A stretch of 64,000 bases of DNA from Paenibacillus phytohabitans (GTDB lineage: Bacteria > Bacillota > Bacilli > Paenibacillales > Paenibacillaceae): contig NZ_WHOB01000098.1 of NCBI RefSeq assembly GCF_013141775.1, forward strand, positions 1-64,000, written 5' to 3'. Each line of letters opens with the position of its first letter. Position 1 is the first letter of the stretch. Positions 55,237 through 64,000 of this stretch are shown piece after piece. The position numbers and the translations under genes are program-made. The notes beneath the pieces were generated by a model. It was not told the origin of the DNA. It ran no database searches and worked only from the letters and a program-made list of their open reading frames with translations.

Positions 55237-56187
55237 CTATTGATAATGGGTGGTCCGCTTGCTGATGCTGAAAGAGAACACCGACAGCAGCATGCAGAGG
55301 AAGACCAGAACGACAGCTACAGTGGAAGCCTCTCCGATCTGGAACGATTCGAAGGCGGACTGATAATACAGATACAGTAAGGTGCGGGTAGAGCCGGACG
55401 GGCCGCCCTGCGTCAGCACATTAATCTGATCGTAGGCCTGAAGCGCCGAGATGAGCTGTACCACGAACAGAAACAGTGTGGTCGGCGAGATCAGCGGCAG
55501 CGTGATGCGGAGGAACTTCTGCACCGGACTTGCCCCGTCAAGCTCCCCGGCTTCCAGCAGGTCTGAAGGCACATTCCGCAGCGCCACCAGATAGAAGATC
55601 ATCGCCCAGCCTACTGATTTCCAGATCGTTACGAGCAGCACGCCAATCAGCGCCCACTTGGGGTCTTGCAGCCACCCGATCGGCTCAAGGCCGAAGAAGC
55701 CGAGCACTGTATTGGCGAGACCGACGTCAGGCTCATATATCCAGGACCAGACGATGGATACGGCAACGGTTGGTGTGACCCAAGGCGAGAACAGCAGCAC
55801 CTGATACAGGGCAGAGCCCTTTAAGTTGAACGTGGGGCCCCCGCGAAGTACCTGAGTAAACCTCGAAGCTAAAGCTCCACTTCGTGGGGTTGTTTTATGG
55901 TTCATCAGGAGGGCAAGGCCCAGTCCCAGCAGGATGATCGGCAGCACACTGCCCGCACAGAAGAGCACAGTTACTCTTAAGGCTTGGTAAAAAGCCGGAT
56001 TGCTGAGCAGGTCGATATAATTCTGCAGGCCGACAAAGGTCTTCTCCGGGCTCATGAAATCCCATTCCGTGAAGCTGAGATACAGTACATACAGCAGCGG
56101 TGCCAGCCAGAACAGGACGAACGGGACCATTGCCGGCAGCGTGAACAGCACGGGCTTAAGGCCGCTAATAAGCTTTGAACGTGTCAT
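55237..56187 (-). CDS. UgpA-like ABC permease with an inserted segment
   Basis: About 316-residue permease, six predicted helices, EAA loop LLEAGELDGASPVQKFLRITLP. Between helices 2 and 3 it carries about 28 extra residues (TTPRSGALASRF then TQVLRGGPTFNLK) that replace a short loop in relatives; the DNA for this insert is an imperfect palindrome (55832-55889), see the separate entry. I start at the ATG at 56187 because the upstream ATG (56211) would leave almost no leader after the predicted promoter. The frame is intact. Confidence 0.88.
   Translation of the reverse strand: MTRSKLISGLKPVLFTLPAMVPFVLFWLAPLLYVLYLSFTEWDFMSPEKTFVGLQNYIDLLSNPAFYQALRVTVLFCAGSVLPIILLGLGLALLMNHKTTPRSGALASRFTQVLRGGPTFNLKGSALYQVLLFSPWVTPTVAVSIVWSWIYEPDVGLANTVLGFFGLEPIGWLQDPKWALIGVLLVTIWKSVGWAMIFYLVALRNVPSDLLEAGELDGASPVQKFLRITLPLISPTTLFLFVVQLISALQAYDQINVLTQGGPSGSTRTLLYLYYQSAFESFQIGEASTVAVVLVFLCMLLSVFSFSISKRTTHYQ
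55832..55889. repeat. In-frame palindromic insert within the UgpA-like permease
   Basis: CCCCGCGAAGT (55839-55849) and ACTTCGTGGGG (55879-55889) are inverted repeats with one mismatch; an inner AGCTAAAGCT and CCACTTCGTGG add hairpins. The stretch encodes residues not seen in related permeases, suggesting insertion of a mobile palindrome whose length kept the frame. Confidence 0.6.
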
Positions 56188-56230
56188 TTTCGTCCCAATA
56201 CCCCATTCCATCTACATTGTTTTGTGCGGT

Positions 56231-56259
56231 ATAATGCAGAGGACAGCTCCTCTGTTCAA
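56231..56259 (-). promoter_or_regulatory. Promoter and operator of the Ugp-like operon
   Basis: On the minus strand -35 TTGAAC (56254-56259) and -10 CATTAT (56231-56236) have a 17-bp spacer filled by a perfect dyad CAGAGGA-CAGC-TCCTCTG (56237-56254). A repressor bound there would block the polymerase. The divergent GbsR-like regulator is the obvious candidate. Confidence 0.68.
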
Positions 56260-56411
56260 AAAAAATTGTACACTCATGGACGAGGCTTGTGGTCAAGCGG
56301 GAGTAAACATACTTCGGAATTTGTGTAAAATTTGTAGTAAGTCTGCCGCAAAGCTTCAGTTTTGTGTAATGTAGAGAGAACAATTCTATGCGAAAATGAG
56401 GTGCTACCCTG

Positions 56412-56975
56412 ATGAAGCAGGCCGCATTTGGCGAGGACAACCCGCATCGTTCACCACGGGAGCAGCTGCTCGGCCCGATGATTGATGCGATAGCGCAGAC
56501 GATGGATTTGTATGGAGCGAATTATTCCTTCGGGCAGCTGTACGGAATTATGTTCTTTGAGGACAAGCCGATGACGCTGGAGGAAATGAAGCAGGTCATG
56601 AATATGAGCAAAAGCAATATGAGCTACGGTGTCCGCTCCCTGATCGCCTCCCGGATGGTTACGAAGCTGGAGGAGAAGCGTGAGCGGAAGGAGCTGTATG
56701 CGGCGGAGACGGATTTCTTCCAGGCCTTCCGGAACTTTTTCACGCTGAAGCTTCAGCGGGAGATTGATGTGATGCAGGAGGCGATGGGGACGGCGGTGCC
56801 TGAACTGCAGGCGCTAATCGATGCGGAGGACACTCCGGAGGAGGAACGGCAGGCCTGCCTCAAGGATCTGGACAAGCTGAAGCATGCCGCTGAATATTAT
56901 GTCTGGCTCCAGCAGTTCGTGTCGGGGCTTGCGGAAGGAACGGTGTTCGGCGGCGGCTTACCGGGCAGGGAATAG
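56412..56975 (+). CDS. GbsR/MarR-like transcriptional regulator
   Basis: 187-residue regulator with a winged helix (about 35-95; FGQLYGIMFFEDKPMTLEEM, MNMSKSNMSYGVRSLI) and C-terminal helices, resembling the GbsR family that controls choline and glycine betaine genes. ATG follows GAGGTG. Divergent from the Ugp-like importer and probably represses it through the 56237-56254 dyad. A choline-containing phosphodiester would link the family to the neighbouring genes, but this is speculation. Confidence 0.85.
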   Translation: MKQAAFGEDNPHRSPREQLLGPMIDAIAQTMDLYGANYSFGQLYGIMFFEDKPMTLEEMKQVMNMSKSNMSYGVRSLIASRMVTKLEEKRERKELYAAETDFFQAFRNFFTLKLQREIDVMQEAMGTAVPELQALIDAEDTPEEERQACLKDLDKLKHAAEYYVWLQQFVSGLAEGTVFGGGLPGRE

Positions 56976-57758
56976 CTGCTGAGCTCGGGGAAGAAGTTGC
57001 CGCCCGGCGCCCGGACAGGAGTAGCTGCTGAGCTCAGGGAATGCGTAGCCGCCGACGCTGGACAGAAGTAGCTGCTGATCGCTGTCGCTGCGGACGGAGC
57101 AATGAAAGTCTGCGTCTCCAGTTCATCTGTGACACGGGAACAACTGTGGGGGAGACCGATATCCTGCGGGAACCGGACTGACAATCCCCTATTTGGCGAA
57201 AATACCCTGTTATTTAACCTGCGCGGACTCAGATTCCGCTAAATGTCTCAAAGACCCTTGTTTTGGCGTGCCCGGAAGTAAATAGAGGTTTCTGAGTCCG
57301 TTTGCTGGGACAAAGCAGCCCTTTTCGTAAAATAGGGTCCTCTCAGTCCGGTTGAGTATAGTTTGGGGTTGGAAACTGGGTTCGATTCAGCCCAATTCAG
57401 TACAACCCAGCCTTTTCAAACTCGTTTGCTTTACTCATGCAGCCAGCTGGTTATTTTACTCTCTCTCCGTTCCGCCCCAGTCTGGAGTTTCGCAGCAGAT
57501 ATCAAATATCCCCCGGCATCATCCTGCTCAAGCAGCGGCCTAAGCCAGCTTCTCCAGCTGGCGGCTCAAAACTTGGGTTTTTTCGTATCAAACGCACCTA
57601 CGATTCGTTATTCTCATGATAGATTTGAGCCGGTATTCTAACGATTAACGATATTATTTCCCGTTTATCTTACGAAACGTTTGATTTTACTGATGAACAC
57701 TAACGATTAGTCATTATTCATATAAATCATGCTATAATTTTGCCCAGGAGGCGGTCTT
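56976..57758. other. Intergenic region with diverged repeats
   Basis: 783 bp without a convincing gene. 56955-57085 holds imperfect ~50-bp repeats with the core AGTAGCTGCTGAGCTC. 57185-57355 carries several GGACTCAG/CTGAGTCCG-type inverted motifs around TTTGGCGAAAATA-like stretches. 57640-57720 has two TAACGATTA direct repeats just upstream of the Lrp-type gene and a TATAAT near 57732. Confidence 0.55.
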
Positions 57759-58211
57759 GTGGATGAACTCGATATTAGAATTCTAAAGCTGCTGGAAGAG
57801 AACGGGAGACTGTCTCATGAAGAGATCGGCAAGCTGCTGCATATCTCCCGGCCGTCTGTGCATCAAAGGGTCGGCAAGCTGGAGAAAAGCGGAGTGATCA
57901 AGGGCTATAGGGGAATTGTGGACTGGAGCAAGCTGGACCAGAAGATCAAAGTCATGATCTCCGTGAAGGTGGTCAGCCAGGGCTTTAAGGAGGCGGCCGA
58001 ACAGATTATCCGCATCCAAATCCCGGGAGTGAGCATCATCGAATGCCAGCGGCTGGCGGGAGAGTGGTGCATGCTGCTCAAGGTAAGGGTGACCTCGCCG
58101 GAGGAGCTTACACTGCTGCTTGACGAGATTCTCCGTATTCCTGACATTAAGGAAACCTCGACCACTTTTATTTTATCTACTATATATGAGGACGGATTGA
58201 AGGGGGTGTAG
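57759..58211 (+). CDS. Lrp/AsnC-family transcriptional regulator
   Basis: 150 residues: N-terminal helix-turn-helix (LDIRILKLLEENGRLSHEEIGKLL; HISRPSVHQRVGKLEKSGVI) and C-terminal ligand-binding RAM domain. GTG start at 57759, 7 nt after AGGAGG. It precedes an EamA exporter by 4 nt, so it probably controls export of an amino acid or related metabolite. TAACGATTA repeats upstream may be its own operator. Confidence 0.93.
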   Translation: MDELDIRILKLLEENGRLSHEEIGKLLHISRPSVHQRVGKLEKSGVIKGYRGIVDWSKLDQKIKVMISVKVVSQGFKEAAEQIIRIQIPGVSIIECQRLAGEWCMLLKVRVTSPEELTLLLDEILRIPDIKETSTTFILSTIYEDGLKGV

Positions 58212-58215
58212 CGGT

Positions 58216-59187
58216 ATGCCGCAGAAGAAGAAAGTGAATCCGGTGTACGTGGTTGGTATTGCGCTATTGTGCGTTTATTTGTTTTGGGGAGGCACCTATG
58301 TCGGCATGAAGATTGCGATTGAGACGATGCCGCCTTTTCTGATGGCTGGAGTGCGGTTTTTTGCAGCCGGTGCTGTGCTCTATATGATTGCCAGATTAAG
58401 CGGAGCGAAGCGTCCGGCCGGGCGCGAGTGGCGGTCTTCGGCGATTGTCGGCGCCTTGCTGCTGCTTGGAGGCAACGGTGTGGTGGCCTGGTCAGAGCAA
58501 AGAGTATCTTCATCCATCGCTTCACTGATCGTTGCGGCCGTTCCCGTCTGGATGATGCTGATGGGCTGGTTTGGCCGCGGCGGCAAACGTCCGAATACCG
58601 GTGTCATCGCCGGCATTGTACTGGGGCTGCTGGGCATTGCCGTGCTGGTCTTCCAGCCGGGGAAGGGAGAGACGGGGACCGCCACCGATCTGATCGGTAT
58701 TATTACCTTATTAATAGCTTCCATAAGCTGGGCAGTCGGATCGATGTATTCACGCAATGCTGCAATGCCGGATTCCCCGCTGATGTCAACGGCAGCACAG
58801 ATGCTGACGGGAGGGGCGCTGTTGATAATTTTCTCCTATTTCACCGGCGACTGGTCCCGGCTTGATGTCTCCGGCATTTCTATGCGCTCATATTTGGCAC
58901 TCGGTTATCTGGTCGTCTTCGGCTCCATCGTCGGCTACACGGCCTACATCTGGCTGCTCAAGAATGCTGACGCGTCTCTCGTCTCAACCTATGCCTTCGT
59001 TAATCCGGTGGTGGCGGTACTGCTTGGCTGGCTGCTGGTCGGTGAACAGCTTACCTTGAATACGCTGATTGCAGCCGTGATCATTATTGCAGCGGTCGTT
59101 CTGGTGACTGTTTTCCGTGGCAAGCCCCAGAAGGCGGCAACTCAAGCAGCGCTTGATATACAAAAACAGCAGCGGTCGGTACACTGA
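58216..59187 (+). CDS. EamA/DMT-family exporter
   Basis: 323 residues, ten predicted transmembrane helices in two EamA repeats (starts near 10 and 165), like YdcZ/RhaT-type metabolite exporters. Short charged C-terminus. ATG follows AAGGGGGTG; directly downstream of the Lrp regulator. Likely exports an amino acid or small metabolite. Confidence 0.93.
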   Translation: MPQKKKVNPVYVVGIALLCVYLFWGGTYVGMKIAIETMPPFLMAGVRFFAAGAVLYMIARLSGAKRPAGREWRSSAIVGALLLLGGNGVVAWSEQRVSSSIASLIVAAVPVWMMLMGWFGRGGKRPNTGVIAGIVLGLLGIAVLVFQPGKGETGTATDLIGIITLLIASISWAVGSMYSRNAAMPDSPLMSTAAQMLTGGALLIIFSYFTGDWSRLDVSGISMRSYLALGYLVVFGSIVGYTAYIWLLKNADASLVSTYAFVNPVVAVLLGWLLVGEQLTLNTLIAAVIIIAAVVLVTVFRGKPQKAATQAALDIQKQQRSVH

Positions 59188-59214
59188 GAGCATCTTAGCC
59201 GAAGGGGTGGAAGC

Positions 59215-60084
59215 ATGTTTGACATGTTGAAGGTGGGCAGGAATATCGTTAGATTGAGAGGAGCCGCCGGGCTTACGCAAATGGGGCTCGCAGATAAGCT
59301 GGGAATCAGCTATCAGGCGGTCAGCAACTGGGAGAGAGGCGCAAGTATGCCGGATATCTCCAAGCTTCCGGAGCTGGCGGAAATCTTTGGCGTAGGGATC
59401 GGCGAGATCCTCGGAGAAGAGCAGGGGCAAAACTCCCGCATTATCGAAAGTGTACTGGATCAGACCACGGGGGATTATTTCCGGCGGGGGGAAGGCACGG
59501 CACAAGAGCTTTCGGACCTTGCGCCGCTGCTGCAAAATGAACAGATCGGCGAAGCGTTTGAGCATGTGAAGGTGGGTGCGGCAGTAGACGATCTGTTGGC
59601 ACTGGCGCCATTCTTAAGCGAAGAGACGCTGGATAAATGCGCCGTGGAGGTGTTTGAGCGGGAGGGGATTCAGCCGCTGCTGAAGCTGGCCCCGTTTATG
59701 AGTGAGGAGGGGCTGGACGAGCTTGCCAAACAAGCTTATGCCGCAGGAGGAAAACATGCACTTGTGGCGCTTGCCCCGTTTGTAAGTGAGGAGGGGCTGG
59801 AGGAATGCGCCAAGCTCGCTTTTGCCAAAGAAGGTCCGGGAGCGCTCCCCCCGCTGGCTCTGTTCCTCGAAGAAGAGCTATTGGATGAGCTGGCAGAGGC
59901 AGTCTTTGAGCAGGAAGGCTCGGGAGCGCTGCTTCCCTTGGCTCCGTTCCTCAGTGAAGAGGCACTGAATGGACTAGCTGAGCGTATATTTAATAAGGAA
60001 GGTGCGGCAGCACTCCTGCCGCTGGCTCCATTCCTCTGTGAGGATATTCTGGGCGATTGGGTGTCGCGGGCCTTCGCCAAATAA
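59215..60084 (+). CDS. XRE-family regulator with seven 28-residue repeats
   Basis: 289 residues: an XRE helix-turn-helix (about 8-66; GLTQMGLADKLGISYQAVSNWERG) followed by seven tandem 28-residue repeats from residue 99 to the end. The repeat core is LAPFLSEEGLDELAxxAF. The last five are very alike in protein and DNA. Repeats of this pattern form paired helices and probably a curved protein-binding solenoid. No sensory domain is recognised. It stands alone before a bidirectional terminator. Confidence 0.85.
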   Translation: MFDMLKVGRNIVRLRGAAGLTQMGLADKLGISYQAVSNWERGASMPDISKLPELAEIFGVGIGEILGEEQGQNSRIIESVLDQTTGDYFRRGEGTAQELSDLAPLLQNEQIGEAFEHVKVGAAVDDLLALAPFLSEETLDKCAVEVFEREGIQPLLKLAPFMSEEGLDELAKQAYAAGGKHALVALAPFVSEEGLEECAKLAFAKEGPGALPPLALFLEEELLDELAEAVFEQEGSGALLPLAPFLSEEALNGLAERIFNKEGAAALLPLAPFLCEDILGDWVSRAFAK

Positions 60085-60090
60085 CTGCTG

Positions 60091-60126
60091 AAAACAGCCG
60101 GTACTCGTTAGAGTATCCGGCTGTTT
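60091..60126. terminator. Bidirectional terminator
   Basis: AAACAGCCGG-TACTC pairs with GAGTA-TCCGGCTGTTT around a GTTA loop with a small bulge, between the convergent XRE and FtsX-type genes. Confidence 0.85.
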
Positions 60127-60135
60127 AGCATGCCT

Positions 60136-62640
60136 TTATTCCATTTCACGCAGCCTCTCGACGATTGGGCTGCGAGCGAGCGGTCTGTAGGCACTTATTG
60201 TGATGAGATAAGACAAAACAGCCAGTACCGGGATGACCAGAATGAACGGCAGCCACATCATGCGGAATTCCATATAGGCCATGCCCGCGGCAATATTCCT
60301 GGCGATCCAGTAAGTCAGCAGCACGCCTATAGTAGAGGTAAGCAGAGCGGTGAGCAGTACGGTATACAATCCTTCGTAAACAAGCATCCGTTTGAGCTGC
60401 TTCTTAGTCATCCCGATGCTCTCCAGCACGGCAAATTCATGCCTGCGGGCGATCACTCCGGTAAGGACAGAATTAATGTAATTAAGCAGACCTATAAGGG
60501 CGATTACGAGATTCAGGCCATAGCCGATAATCTCAAAAATACGGATGTTATCGCTTAACTCCTCCCTGTAATCTTCTCTGGATTTCAGCTGCAGAGCATC
60601 CAGCGGGCGGATGCCCTCTCTGAGCAATTGGCCCGTTTCATCAAGCTTGTCGGGATCTGCATGCAGGGTAAGCGATAGGATGTCTGCTGGAGTCCCGCTC
60701 TCCAAAGTGGCTTGGCGGAGCTTGGCTGCAGGCAGGAAGGCATTGTAGCCGTTGCCGAAATACATTTGGGTGGTTGCCGCAAAGAAAGCGTCATATTTCA
60801 GCACGGCCATCACTTCGTAGCTCTGCTTCAATCCGGGGTAGCTAATCCTATCTCCGGGATGATAGTAGCTTGCATAGGCGCCTGGCTCTGTAAGAGTCTG
60901 GGTCACCAGTATGAAGTCCCCGGAATCAAATTGCTCCCGGTTGAATTCCCCTTCGAGCACATCCTGTTCTGCGAGATCGTACCAGCCTGAATCCAGTCCG
61001 AAGAGCTGAGCGTGGACACGGGCAGGGATGCCCTGGGGATTGGCTGACGACTTCAGTGAAGCGCGGATGATATCATCCGGAGGAACGGTGAGCACGCTAT
61101 AATAGACTTTATCGATACTTTTCACTCCGTCTATATGACTCAGCTGTCCGTACAGTTCCTCGGACAGCTCTGTATCATTGACTGAGCGTTCCCCCTCCTG
61201 CTGGATAATGCCCTTGTTGTGTATCATATAATCCCCATGAATGTAGGCGCTGAGGTACTTATTGACGTCCATAGAGGAGATCACGGTGAATATCGTATTA
61301 AACAGCAGAATGCTTAAGAAGAGCGAAGATAACATCAGGCTCAGCTTCTTTTGACTCCGGAACAGATTGGAGAACGCCATCCGGTGCAGCTTGGCCCCGT
61401 GGTTTGAGGACCTGAGAGTTTTCACTCCGCCATTCTGAACGCCTGAGAATTTAACAGCTTCCACGGGAGCGATGTCCGCTGCCAGCCGTCCCGGCTTATG
61501 CGCTGCGATCCACACGGTCAGGAAGGAGAAGAGGGCTGCGCCTGCAAAAATCCATGGACTGGACGAAAGCGAACTTCCTTTAAACTCCCCCGATAGCGAA
61601 GTGGTCAGAGGTGTAACCCATCTGCCGATTAGATAGCCGAAGCCAAGGCCGAACGGCAGGGCAATGAGGTATAGCAGCCTGGCATGAATAGCGATGATTC
61701 TCCGCAGTTGTCTCGGGGTGGTGCCAATCATTTTCAGCAGGCCGTAGAACTTCACATCACGGACCACCGAAATATAAAAAATATTATAAATAAGCAGGTA
61801 GCCGCTAAGCATAATGATGAAGATAACTGCGGCGTATGGAATGATATTCACTGCATTTTCCGCCAAAGATACACTGGAATAAGCCCAATTGATTCCGATA
61901 GGAGCCGTAATTCCCGTGTCTGCCAGGACCTTGTTGAGCTTGCTCTCAATATGAAATGAATTGCTGAACATGACACTCAGATTTGAGGTATTAACGTAGG
62001 AGCCGCTGTCTCTTGATTGTACGGGATCGATGTCTGAGAGGTTTTTATCGGTAAAAGCTTTCGAGACAAAGGCCAGTCCCGCCATCGCAAGCTCCTTGTC
62101 CGCTTCATAATAGCCTGACAAAGTGAACTTCTGGCTGATCATCCGCTCACCAATATCTATCTGCAGCGTGATCTCCTTGCCGAGCTCCGGCTGCACCCCC
62201 AGCTTGTCCAGAATCCAGGTGTTCAGGGCAACCTCATTCTCTCCAGTAGGCAATCCTCCCTCTGTGAACACGATAAAGCTGTGATCCGCGTAGACCTGAT
62301 CAATCTGAAGCACCTCAACGGGATCATGCTTAAATTCTGTATTCCCCAATCTGCCGGAACTAAGCGAGTAGTCATATAGTTTAATTGAAGGATGCTTCCG
62401 CAGCGTAGCGGCTTCTTCCGGAGTAAGGTATTTAAAGCCTCCGTGGAAGTCACTTCCGGCTGTTTTCATTTGTGCATATTGCATAGACTGGTTGATACTC
62501 AGAGCCATAGTGAAAATGGAAGTAATAAGCAGTGTAGTCAGCACAATAGCGCAGATGGCCGCCAAATTTCGCAACCGGTTGGCCCGCAGGCTGGCCATCG
62601 CCAGGTTGAACACGGTCTTCCGGTTGTTCGTAGCGATCAT
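60136..62640 (-). CDS. ABC transporter permease, FtsX-like (two FtsX domains)
   Basis: 834 residues: helix near 25-45, a large extracellular domain, three helices (about 255-385), a central helix pair near 440, a second extracellular domain, and three C-terminal helices (about 700-825). Two FtsX domains in one chain resemble exporters and sensors linked to antimicrobial-peptide response or lipid handling. The start codon overlaps the ATPase stop by 4 nt (ATGA). Confidence 0.92.
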   Translation of the reverse strand: MIATNNRKTVFNLAMASLRANRLRNLAAICAIVLTTLLITSIFTMALSINQSMQYAQMKTAGSDFHGGFKYLTPEEAATLRKHPSIKLYDYSLSSGRLGNTEFKHDPVEVLQIDQVYADHSFIVFTEGGLPTGENEVALNTWILDKLGVQPELGKEITLQIDIGERMISQKFTLSGYYEADKELAMAGLAFVSKAFTDKNLSDIDPVQSRDSGSYVNTSNLSVMFSNSFHIESKLNKVLADTGITAPIGINWAYSSVSLAENAVNIIPYAAVIFIIMLSGYLLIYNIFYISVVRDVKFYGLLKMIGTTPRQLRRIIAIHARLLYLIALPFGLGFGYLIGRWVTPLTTSLSGEFKGSSLSSSPWIFAGAALFSFLTVWIAAHKPGRLAADIAPVEAVKFSGVQNGGVKTLRSSNHGAKLHRMAFSNLFRSQKKLSLMLSSLFLSILLFNTIFTVISSMDVNKYLSAYIHGDYMIHNKGIIQQEGERSVNDTELSEELYGQLSHIDGVKSIDKVYYSVLTVPPDDIIRASLKSSANPQGIPARVHAQLFGLDSGWYDLAEQDVLEGEFNREQFDSGDFILVTQTLTEPGAYASYYHPGDRISYPGLKQSYEVMAVLKYDAFFAATTQMYFGNGYNAFLPAAKLRQATLESGTPADILSLTLHADPDKLDETGQLLREGIRPLDALQLKSREDYREELSDNIRIFEIIGYGLNLVIALIGLLNYINSVLTGVIARRHEFAVLESIGMTKKQLKRMLVYEGLYTVLLTALLTSTIGVLLTYWIARNIAAGMAYMEFRMMWLPFILVIPVLAVLSYLITISAYRPLARSPIVERLREME

Positions 62641-63335
62641 AACCGGCTCTCCCCGGGTGCCTGCGTTAATCCTGAGGCGATCCTGCCGTCCTCAATGCGG
62701 ATGATCCGGTCCGCCATCTGGGCGATGGCTTCGTTATGCGTAATCATAACAATAGTCTGGTCGAATTTGACACTGAGCTGTTTCAGCAGGATAAGCACCT
62801 CCTGGCTGGTCTTGCTGTCCAGATTGCCGGTGGGTTCATCAGCAAGGATAATGGAAGGCTTGGTCGCAAGCGCTCTTGCGATGGCCACGCGCTGCTGCTG
62901 GCCGCCGGAGAGTTCAGCAGGCAGATTGCGGGTCTTCTCCTGCAGTCCCAGACTCGTGATAATCAGGTTCAGATACTCCTGGTCGATCTGGCCTCCGTCA
63001 AGCTCAATGGGCAGGACGATATTTGCCAGCACATTCAGGATCGGCACCAGATTATAGCTCTGGAAAACGAATCCGACAGAGCGGCGTCTGAAAATGGTTA
63101 ACTTCTCATCACTCATCTGAAAAATATCATGCCCGTTGACATACACCTTGCCTTCTGTGGCCCGGTCCAGACCCCCGAGCATATGCAGCAGTGTACTTTT
63201 TCCGCTGCCGCTCGTGCCGACGATTGCCACGAACTCCCCTTTCTCGACATTCATAGATACGTTATCCAGAGCCTTGACCGTCTGCGCTCCTTTTCCATAA
63301 TATTTCTTGAGATTCTCTATTCGCAGAATAGGCAT
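62637..63335 (-). CDS. ABC transporter ATPase, LolD/MacB-like
   Basis: 232 residues: Walker [11 protein letters not shown]-loop VFQSYNLVP, signature [15 protein letters not shown], Walker [16 protein letters not shown]-loop MITHN. Partner of the FtsX-type permease. ATG follows AGGAGG by 8 nt. Confidence 0.95.
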   Translation of the reverse strand: MPILRIENLKKYYGKGAQTVKALDNVSMNVEKGEFVAIVGTSGSGKSTLLHMLGGLDRATEGKVYVNGHDIFQMSDEKLTIFRRRSVGFVFQSYNLVPILNVLANIVLPIELDGGQIDQEYLNLIITSLGLQEKTRNLPAELSGGQQQRVAIARALATKPSIILADEPTGNLDSKTSQEVLILLKQLSVKFDQTIVMITHNEAIAQMADRIIRIEDGRIASGLTQAPGESRL

Positions 63336-63431
63336 GTTATATTCCTCCTGTGCGTATGTTCTTATTCACATCTTCAAGGTATCAGACAAATCTAACAGGA
63401 GAGTGTCTGAAATCTGACGGAATGGACATAT

Positions 63432-64000
63432 TCAGCATAGCGGCAGGAAGATCGAGAACACAGTGCCTTGCCCGGGCACAGATGCAGCCTTCATATGTCC
63501 GCCTTGTGCAGTGATAATCTCCCGCGCCAGGAATAGTCCTATTCCCACGCCATCTATATCGCGCACATTATTTCCCCGGTAGAACCGCTTGAAGATTTGG
63601 GGCAGCTCTTCCTGGGAGATTCCCCGGCCGGTATCTGCGATATCCAGGCGTACAAACATCTCATTCGCTTCAGCGGTGATATGGATGCTGCCTCCCGCTT
63701 CTGTATATTTCACGGCGTTCTCCAGCAGATTGAATAACACCTCGGTTGTCCACTTGGAGTCATGGTGCGCGGTGATGTGGGCTTCACAGCTTATACTGAT
63801 AGTGATACAGCTGCTCTCTGCCTGGATGAAAATCTGCGAGACTGCTTCAGAAACGGCGAGGATCACAGGAGAAGACACCATGTGCAAAGAAATCATGCCC
63901 GTCTCAAGTCTGGACAGCTTGACCAGGGATTGGATCAGCCAGTCGAGCTTTTCCGACTGCTTTTTAACTTGGAGAACAAGCGGAAGCGCATGCTCATCAT
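63432..64000 (-). CDS. Sensor histidine kinase, C-terminal part (cut by window end)
   Basis: Only the last ~189 residues are visible; the 5' end lies beyond 64000. Seen: the end of the dimerisation helix (LDWLIQSLVKLSRLETG), N-box LFNLLENAVKYT, G1 DTGRGIS, F-box FKRFYRGN and G2 GVGIGLFLAREI. With the exporter downstream it likely forms a sensing module for antimicrobial peptides or cell-envelope stress. Confidence 0.93.
   Translation of the reverse strand, partial: DEHALPLVLQVKKQSEKLDWLIQSLVKLSRLETGMISLHMVSSPVILAVSEAVSQIFIQAESSCITISISCEAHITAHHDSKWTTEVLFNLLENAVKYTEAGGSIHITAEANEMFVRLDIADTGRGISQEELPQIFKRFYRGNNVRDIDGVGIGLFLAREIITAQGGHMKAASVPGQGTVFSIFLPLC

Overview
The window looks like a chromosomal piece of a Paenibacillus-type Firmicute. 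The evidence is a tRNA cluster in the B. subtilis-like order Phe-Thr-Tyr-Trp-His-Gln-Gly-Cys-Leu, strong AGGAGG ribosome-binding sites, several sugar ABC importers without their own ATPase, YesM/YesN-type two-component systems, AraC regulators fused to an extracellular sensor, an intracellular GH10 xylanase, and CcpA- and GlnR/TnrA-type operators. No rRNA, phage, transposase or CRISPR array was seen.

Layout. 1-1070: end of a tRNA cluster with a tandem tRNA-His duplication. 1103-2559: aldo/keto reductase divergent from a MerR regulator. 2807-5231: an allantoinase/hydantoinase-like amidohydrolase and an isochorismatase-like amidase behind a GlnR/TnrA-type box and a long leader. 5596-18714: carbohydrate genes (lacZ, AraC, MATE exporter, sugar ABC importer, membrane AraC sensor) followed by repeat-rich DNA. 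18898-27934: a bacterial microcompartment (BMC) locus on the minus strand. 28228-36712: an AraC regulator, a nucleoside-type ABC importer, a nucleoside hydrolase and an ADP-ribosylglycohydrolase-family protein. 36824-37880: UbiX and a DUF2294 protein. 38095-47939: regulator, histidine kinase, second regulator, sugar ABC importer and GH10 xylanase. 48228-50556: methionine-type ABC importer. 50674-56975: phosphoesterase, SMR exporter, HAD phosphatase and a Ugp-like ABC importer, with a divergent GbsR-like regulator. 57759-60084: Lrp regulator, EamA exporter and an XRE protein with 28-residue repeats. 60136-64000: FtsX-type ABC exporter and a histidine kinase cut by the window end.

Main result. 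The BMC locus encodes three hexamer-type shell proteins, one EutN-type vertex protein, a flavoprotein-like protein, a 506-residue protein with an encapsulation-peptide-like N-terminus, an adenine deaminase-family enzyme, a cyclase-family hydrolase, a DUF1989 protein and a UbiD decarboxylase. No aldehyde dehydrogenase, alcohol dehydrogenase or phosphotransacylase is visible, so it does not fit the usual aldehyde-metabolosome plan. The nucleoside importer, nucleoside hydrolase, UbiX and the distant amidohydrolase/amidase pair fit one pathway: import of a nucleoside or related compound, release of a nitrogen heterocycle, and its breakdown partly inside a protein shell as a nitrogen source.

Three promoters, at about 2.8, 28.2 and 38.0 kb, carry GlnR/TnrA-like boxes centred near -50. 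At two of them the box, -35 and -10 are laid out almost identically. The ubiD and ubiX leaders share a conserved roughly 80-nt element ending in an intrinsic terminator, which looks like a common riboswitch or protein-controlled attenuator. The shared nitrogen control, shared leader and unusual BMC content are the most promising candidate for an undescribed system here. The substrate is not known.
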